DNA of 64,000 bases from the NCBI GenBank assembly GCA_964544595.1, contig CAZJBM010000009.1:1-64000 (forward strand). The letters are read 5' to 3'. The first letter of the stretch is position 1. Each line of letters begins with the position of its first letter. This stretch comes from JAGBWK01 sp964544595 (GTDB lineage Bacteria > Bacteroidota > Bacteroidia > Bacteroidales > Muribaculaceae). The position numbers were made by a program, and so were the translations under genes. Below, piece by piece: positions 60,474 through 64,000 of this stretch. The notes below the pieces were generated by a model. The model ran no database searches. It worked only from the letters and a program-made list of their open reading frames with translations, and had not been told where the DNA came from.

Positions 60474-60485
60474 CGATACTTACTT
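60474..60485 (-). repeat. AAGTAAGTATCG motif upstream of folA
   Basis: The minus strand carries AAGTAAGTATCG followed by AAAATTA, a 19-base exact match to the left arm of the 201-bp palindrome at 32928-32946. The core also occurs at 33080-33091 and, one base shorter, at 4780-4790. Confidence 0.8.
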
Positions 60486-60537
60486 CACGCTAAATTCGAC
60501 AAAATGAAGCTTCAGGAATGAGCATTGGCTATAAAAC

Positions 60538-60614
60538 AAAAAAAATTACTCGTCGTCTCGACGAATAATCTTCTTACCTTAAATCTAATACCATGAAAAA
60601 CTGATGCAAAGATA
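60538..60614 (-). ncRNA. Short leader or sRNA unit upstream of folA (promoter, 6-codon ORF, terminator)
   Basis: On the minus strand: TATCTTTG at 60614-60607 (exact -7 consensus); a 6-codon frame MVLDLR plus stop at 60594-60574; a hairpin TCGTCG-AGA-CGACGA (60564-60550, with weaker outer pairs to 60569 and 60546); then eight T (60545-60538). The expected RNA is about 60-65 nt. It could be a small RNA, or a leader peptide with attenuator controlling folA, 90 bases further on. The rest of the 345-base gap 60452-60796 holds the folA promoter, the AAGTAAGTATCG motif and a terminator. Confidence 0.5.
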
Positions 60615-60733
60615 TGCGTTTTATGTTTTATAACATAATTTTCAAGCAAAAAAATCATTGCTTTTAACAAATTTTAATATTTCAAGCCGTTTTCTGTGCA
60701 AAATCAACCGAAAAAAGCGTGATTTCTGCCCCT

Positions 60734-60778
60734 CCCCAAAATAAATCGACCCCGCGGTTCCCAAAAATCGCGGGGTCG
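60734..60778 (-). terminator. Terminator after the small secreted protein gene
   Basis: A 10-bp stem (CGACCCCGCG with CGCGGGGTCG) with a 12-base loop, followed on the minus strand by ATTTATTTT. Confidence 0.75.
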
Positions 60779-60796
60779 TCTGTTCGGTGCTTATTA

Positions 60797-61240
60797 TTAA
60801 TGTTCTAAGCCCATTTCATATTTGAAAATGCCGTCATCCGCAACAAGGTTCTCCTTGTTGCCGACAAATTCATATTCCTGACCGTCATTGAATTTTACCG
60901 TAATCTTATATTTCGATCCGGTCACTGTTCCTGTGAAAGTTCCGTCGAGCGATGAATTTTCGGTCTTGAGGCAGCATGTGCCGTTGGGATTGAAAGTTAT
61001 TTCGCACCATACGCTTGCTCCGCTACTGAGATGCTCTCTTGTGCCTATGTAGCAGTCGCCAAAAGAGACGGGAACATATTTCTTAGGGGTGGCGGCCTTT
61101 TTCGCGCCTCCCTTTTTACCCCCTTTTCGGGGTGCGGCCTGGGTAGTGGTGGTCGTTTGGGCCTGAGAAGCGGACGCTTCAACCGCTGTTCCGAAGGTGA
61201 GCCCTGCGGCGCAAATCATTGCGATAAATAATCGATTCAT
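60797..61240 (-). CDS. Small secreted protein of unknown function
   Basis: A 147-residue protein with a signal peptide (1-24, ending EASA) and a Thr/Gln then Lys/Gly-rich basic linker (about 28-54, KGGKKGGAKKA). A compact beta domain follows (about 56-147) with four Cys (CYIG, WCEI, CCLK) and alternating strands ending in EYEFVGNKENLVADDGIFKYEMG. It may form disulfides in the periplasm. No family is recognised. It is monocistronic with its own terminator and lies 38 bases downstream of speA. Confidence 0.7.
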   Translation of the reverse strand: MNRLFIAMICAAGLTFGTAVEASASQAQTTTTTQAAPRKGGKKGGAKKAATPKKYVPVSFGDCYIGTREHLSSGASVWCEITFNPNGTCCLKTENSSLDGTFTGTVTGSKYKITVKFNDGQEYEFVGNKENLVADDGIFKYEMGLEH

Positions 61241-61278
61241 GTTGATAATTACTTGTTGTGCTGTATGTTATTTGTCTG

Positions 61279-63177
61279 TCAATCTTTTTCGAGATAAGTG
61301 TAGCCGTAGAGCCCCGAGCGGTAGTTGCTGAGAAATTCGCGCCCCTCCTCCGGGGTGATGCGTCCCGCTTTCATCGCCGAGCTCACCCAGCTCTCCACGT
61401 TGCGAACGAGCTTCTTCGGGTCGAACTGCACGTAGTCGAGCACTTCGGCGACTGTCTCGCCGTCGATGATTTTCTCGATCTCGAAGCGGTCTTTATACAC
61501 GCTGATATGCACCGCGTTAGTGTCGCCGAAGAGGTTGTGCATATCTCCGAGTATCTCCTGATACGCTCCGACCAGAAACACTCCGAGGTAGTAAGGCTCG
61601 CCCGATTTCAGCTGATGCACCGGCAGCGACGACGAAGTCCCGTGGTCGGTGATGAAATGCGAGATCTTCCCGTCCGAGTCGCACGTCATGTCCTGTATCG
61701 TGCATCGGCGCGTGGGCTTCTCGTCGAGCCGCGCCAGCGGCACTATCGGGAACACCTGGTCGATCGCCCATGAGTCCGGCAGCGACTGGAAGAGTGAGAA
61801 ATTGCAGAAATATTTGTCGGGCAGCATGCGCGACACCTTGCGCAGCTCCTCAGGCGCGTGCTTCATCTGCGACGCTATCGCGCCTATCTCGCGTGCTATC
61901 GACCAGAACAGCTTCTCCACCATCGCGCGGGTGCGCAGGTCGATCATCCCGAGGCTGAAGAGGTCAAGGGCCTCCTCGCGTATCTGCTGGGCGTCGTGCC
62001 AGCTCTCAAACAGCCGCTGCTGGTCGAGCGAGTCGTATATGTCGTGAAGCTCGCGCACCAGTTCATGGTCATTCTCGGTTATTTCGTCCGAGTCTTTCCA
62101 CTGCGGCAGCGTCGTCGTCTCGAACACCTCAAACACCAGCACCGAGTGGTGGGCCGTCAGCGAGCGCCCGCTCTCCGTGATGATATTCGGGTGCTTCAGG
62201 CCGTTCTTGTCGCAGGCGTCCACCAGCGCGTATATCGAGTCGTTCGCGTACTCCTGTATCGAGTAGTTCATCGAGCTTTCCGACGCCGAGTTGCGCGTCC
62301 CGTCGTAGTCAACGCCCAGTCCGCCCCCTATGTCTACATAGTTGATGTCAAAGCCGTTCTTCTCAAGCTGCACGTAGAATTGCATCGCCTCGCGCAGAGC
62401 GTTCTTTATGTTGCGTATGCGCGTTATCTGGCTCCCGATATGGAAATGGATGAGCTTCAGACACTCCTTCATGTCGCGCTTCTGCAGGAAGTCGATCGCC
62501 TCCAGGAGCTCCGACGAGTTCAGCCCGAATTTCGAGCGGTCGCCCCCCGAGTCTTCCCATTTGCCCGCGCCCGTGCTCGACAGCTTGATGCGTATCCCTA
62601 TGTTCGGCCGCAGCTTCAGCTGCTTCGCCACGTCAGCGATTATCCGAAGCTCGTTCATCTTCTCTACCACCAGGTAGATCCTTCGCCCCATCTTCTGCGC
62701 CAGCAGCGCCAGCTCCACGTAGTTCTTGTCCTTGTATCCGTTGCATATTATGAGCGCGTCGTCCGCGATGTTCGTCGCGAGCACCGCATGAAGCTCAGGC
62801 TTCGACCCCGCTTCCAGCCCTATGTTGAACTTCTTGCCGTGGCTTACGATCTCCTCCACCACCGGCCGCATCTGATTCACCTTTATCGGGTAGATGATGA
62901 AATTCTGCGCCTGATAGTTGTATTGCTCCGCGGCCTGCCTGAAGCAGCGCGATATTTTCTCTACGCGGTTGTCCAGTATGTCCGGAAATCTGAGCAGCAC
63001 CGGAGCCGTGATGTCGCGCAGCTGCAGCTCGTCCATCACCTCCTTCAGGTCAACCGACGCGAACCCCTCGCGTGGCGTCACCTGTATGTGGCCTCTCTCG
63101 TTTATCGAAAAGTATTGTCTGCCCCATCCTTTTATATTGTACAGTTCGGAGCTGTCTTCAACACGCCATTTTCTCAT
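61279..63177 (-). CDS. speA: Biosynthetic arginine decarboxylase
   Basis: A 632-residue PLP-dependent fold-type III decarboxylase turning arginine into agmatine for polyamine synthesis. The PLP Lys is in FIIYPIKVNQM (about residue 99), the phosphate-binding loop in YVDIGGGLGVDYDG, and the substrate-binding Cys-type region late in the protein near QDMTCDSDG. Length and order match SpeA rather than the shorter degradative or LysA enzymes. A TACCTTTG element lies 45 bases upstream. The Lrp-type regulator gene lies 108 bases further upstream in the same orientation and may act on it. Confidence 0.95.
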   Translation of the reverse strand: MRKWRVEDSSELYNIKGWGRQYFSINERGHIQVTPREGFASVDLKEVMDELQLRDITAPVLLRFPDILDNRVEKISRCFRQAAEQYNYQAQNFIIYPIKVNQMRPVVEEIVSHGKKFNIGLEAGSKPELHAVLATNIADDALIICNGYKDKNYVELALLAQKMGRRIYLVVEKMNELRIIADVAKQLKLRPNIGIRIKLSSTGAGKWEDSGGDRSKFGLNSSELLEAIDFLQKRDMKECLKLIHFHIGSQITRIRNIKNALREAMQFYVQLEKNGFDINYVDIGGGLGVDYDGTRNSASESSMNYSIQEYANDSIYALVDACDKNGLKHPNIITESGRSLTAHHSVLVFEVFETTTLPQWKDSDEITENDHELVRELHDIYDSLDQQRLFESWHDAQQIREEALDLFSLGMIDLRTRAMVEKLFWSIAREIGAIASQMKHAPEELRKVSRMLPDKYFCNFSLFQSLPDSWAIDQVFPIVPLARLDEKPTRRCTIQDMTCDSDGKISHFITDHGTSSSLPVHQLKSGEPYYLGVFLVGAYQEILGDMHNLFGDTNAVHISVYKDRFEIEKIIDGETVAEVLDYVQFDPKKLVRNVESWVSSAMKAGRITPEEGREFLSNYRSGLYGYTYLEKD

Positions 63178-63221
63178 TTCTTACGCAATTGTCGGTTACT
63201 TTGATTCCTGCTTAGTCAGGG

Positions 63222-63229
63222 CAAAGGTA
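63222..63229 (-). promoter_or_regulatory. -7 element of the speA promoter
   Basis: Minus-strand TACCTTTG, exact TAnnTTTG, 44 bases before speA. Confidence 0.6.
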
Positions 63230-63285
63230 GCGAATATGACAATGAAAAAAAAGAAAAATGCGTACAAACTACTTCCCCTCCGCCC

Positions 63286-63750
63286 TTATTCAGCCTCGAT
63301 TATCGGTATTTGGCGGTGTATCGAGTGGTCGAGCGAGATCAGCGTCTCCGTGCCCACCACCCCCGGTATGTTCTGTATCTTGTCGTTGAGCAGCTCCATC
63401 AGGTGCTCGTTGTCCCGGGCGAACAGCTTCACGAGCATCGTGTAAGGCCCTGTCGTGAAGTGACATTCCGTTATCTCGGGTATCTTCTCGAATTCCGGCA
63501 CAACGTCGCGGTAGAGCGACCCCCGCTCAAGCCTGACCCCTATATACGTGCACGTGCTGTACCCCAGATCCTTCGGATTCACGTTATACCCCGACCCCGT
63601 TATCACGTTCAGGTCTATCATCCGTTGAATGCGCTGGTGGATGGCGGCGCGCGAAACGCCGCACTCTAAGGCTACGTCTTTCGAAGGGATGCGGGCGTTG
63701 CGCATCACGATTTTAAGGATTTTTCGGTCGAGATTGTCAATACGGTCCAT
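63286..63750 (-). CDS. Lrp/AsnC-family transcriptional regulator
   Basis: A 154-residue regulator: an N-terminal winged helix (IDNLDRKILKIVMRNARIPS, VALECGVSRAAIHQRIQRMIDLNVI) and a C-terminal RAM ligand-binding domain (TYIGVRLERGS, ITECHFTTGPYTMLVKLFARD, VVGTETLISLD). The ATG at 63750 is preferred because it places the helix-turn-helix at the usual distance; the longer frame from 63807 adds 19 unlike residues. It lies upstream of speA in the same orientation, suggesting amino-acid-responsive control. Confidence 0.92.
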   Translation of the reverse strand: MDRIDNLDRKILKIVMRNARIPSKDVALECGVSRAAIHQRIQRMIDLNVITGSGYNVNPKDLGYSTCTYIGVRLERGSLYRDVVPEFEKIPEITECHFTTGPYTMLVKLFARDNEHLMELLNDKIQNIPGVVGTETLISLDHSIHRQIPIIEAE

Positions 63751-63901
63751 ACTATATGTTTTATCGTGAATCAGAGGAGTTGGTTTAGCCTGGCTACACA
63801 TCATCACATCTTAAGCACATCTTTTTTTAGGGTAGAGAATCTATGTGCCTTTTTTCTATGTTGAAACTGTCAAATCGGCGTTATCTGCCGTAATTTGGTT
63901 G

Positions 63902-63932
63902 CGAATTTACACATTTTTTCACAAACCGCAAA
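63902..63932 (-). promoter_or_regulatory. Promoter of the Lrp-type gene
   Basis: Minus-strand TTTG, 19 bases, TAAATTCG (63909-63902), the same -7 variant as at pheT. The 150-base leader to the start codon has no clear gene. Confidence 0.5.
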
Positions 63933-64000
63933 CCTTTTTCACCAAAATAAACCTAAATCCCTCAAATCTCCCCCCAATCTCCCCCCAAAGAGCCCGTCGT

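Noticed and set aside
1..64000. CRISPR array, prophage, rRNA operon or integrase
   Set aside because: No regularly spaced repeats, phage structural genes, rRNA sequence or recombinase were seen on either strand.

Overview
The window looks like a chromosomal segment from a gut Bacteroidales bacterium, most likely Muribaculaceae-like. This rests on four things: repeated Bacteroidota-type promoters (TTTG or TTG, 19-20 bases, then TAnnTTTG), a type V (FimA/Mfa1-class) pilus locus with a DUF3575 protein, Bacteroidota-only families (DUF3822 next to rsmD, GH3-like protein, PL11 lyase with a C-terminal sorting-like tail), and high GC with AT-rich intergenic DNA. Family assignment below order level is inference.

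Layout. 1-3.1 kb: end of a sugar MFS permease and a PfkB sugar kinase, then a GNAT/esterase pair. 3.1-5.1 kb: AspT-type transporter and a repeat-bearing gap. 5.1-15.3 kb: a seven-gene type V pilus operon (DUF3575 outer-membrane protein, Mfa2/DUF5119-like anchor, four fimbrillins, one large adhesin-like lipoprotein), followed by a 69-bp MITE-like palindrome. 15.5-20.9 kb: pheT, an esterase/cupin pair divergent from an AraC regulator, and an MmcQ/YjbR protein. 21-24 kb: an AT-rich two-gene unit, a voltage-gated-type K+ channel followed by a membrane-anchored AAA+ ATPase with an FtsK-gamma-like winged helix. 24.2-28.9 kb: GT2 glycosyltransferase and an L-fucose module (mutarotase, fucI, fucP). 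28.9-32.8 kb: a phosphothreonine-signalling cluster (two FHA proteins with zinc ribbons, an acidic EF-hand protein, a PP2C phosphatase) with no kinase in view. 32.9-33.1 kb: a 201-bp palindrome directly before a porin gene. 34-43.7 kb: housekeeping genes (LPG-synthase-like membrane protein, GH3, dapB, lepB, wbqC-like, dtd, mazG-like, deoC) and a pair of tandem lipoproteins. 43.8-54.1 kb: a minus-strand block with a PL11 rhamnogalacturonan lyase, gluQ, tyrS, an aminotransferase, sufE, a nucleotidyltransferase/GHMP chimera and recA. 54.2-56.3 kb: a type II restriction-modification pair. 56.3-64 kb: rsmD, a DUF3822 protein, an Ig-like lipoprotein, tRNA-Arg(CCU), folA with an unusual leader, a small secreted protein, speA and an Lrp-type regulator.

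The strongest candidates for something undescribed are the K+ channel/AAA+ ATPase unit, the kinase-less FHA/PP2C/EF-hand cluster, the 201-bp palindrome whose core motif recurs elsewhere in the window, and the promoter-miniORF-terminator unit ahead of folA. All functional statements come from reading motifs by eye; no database search was run.
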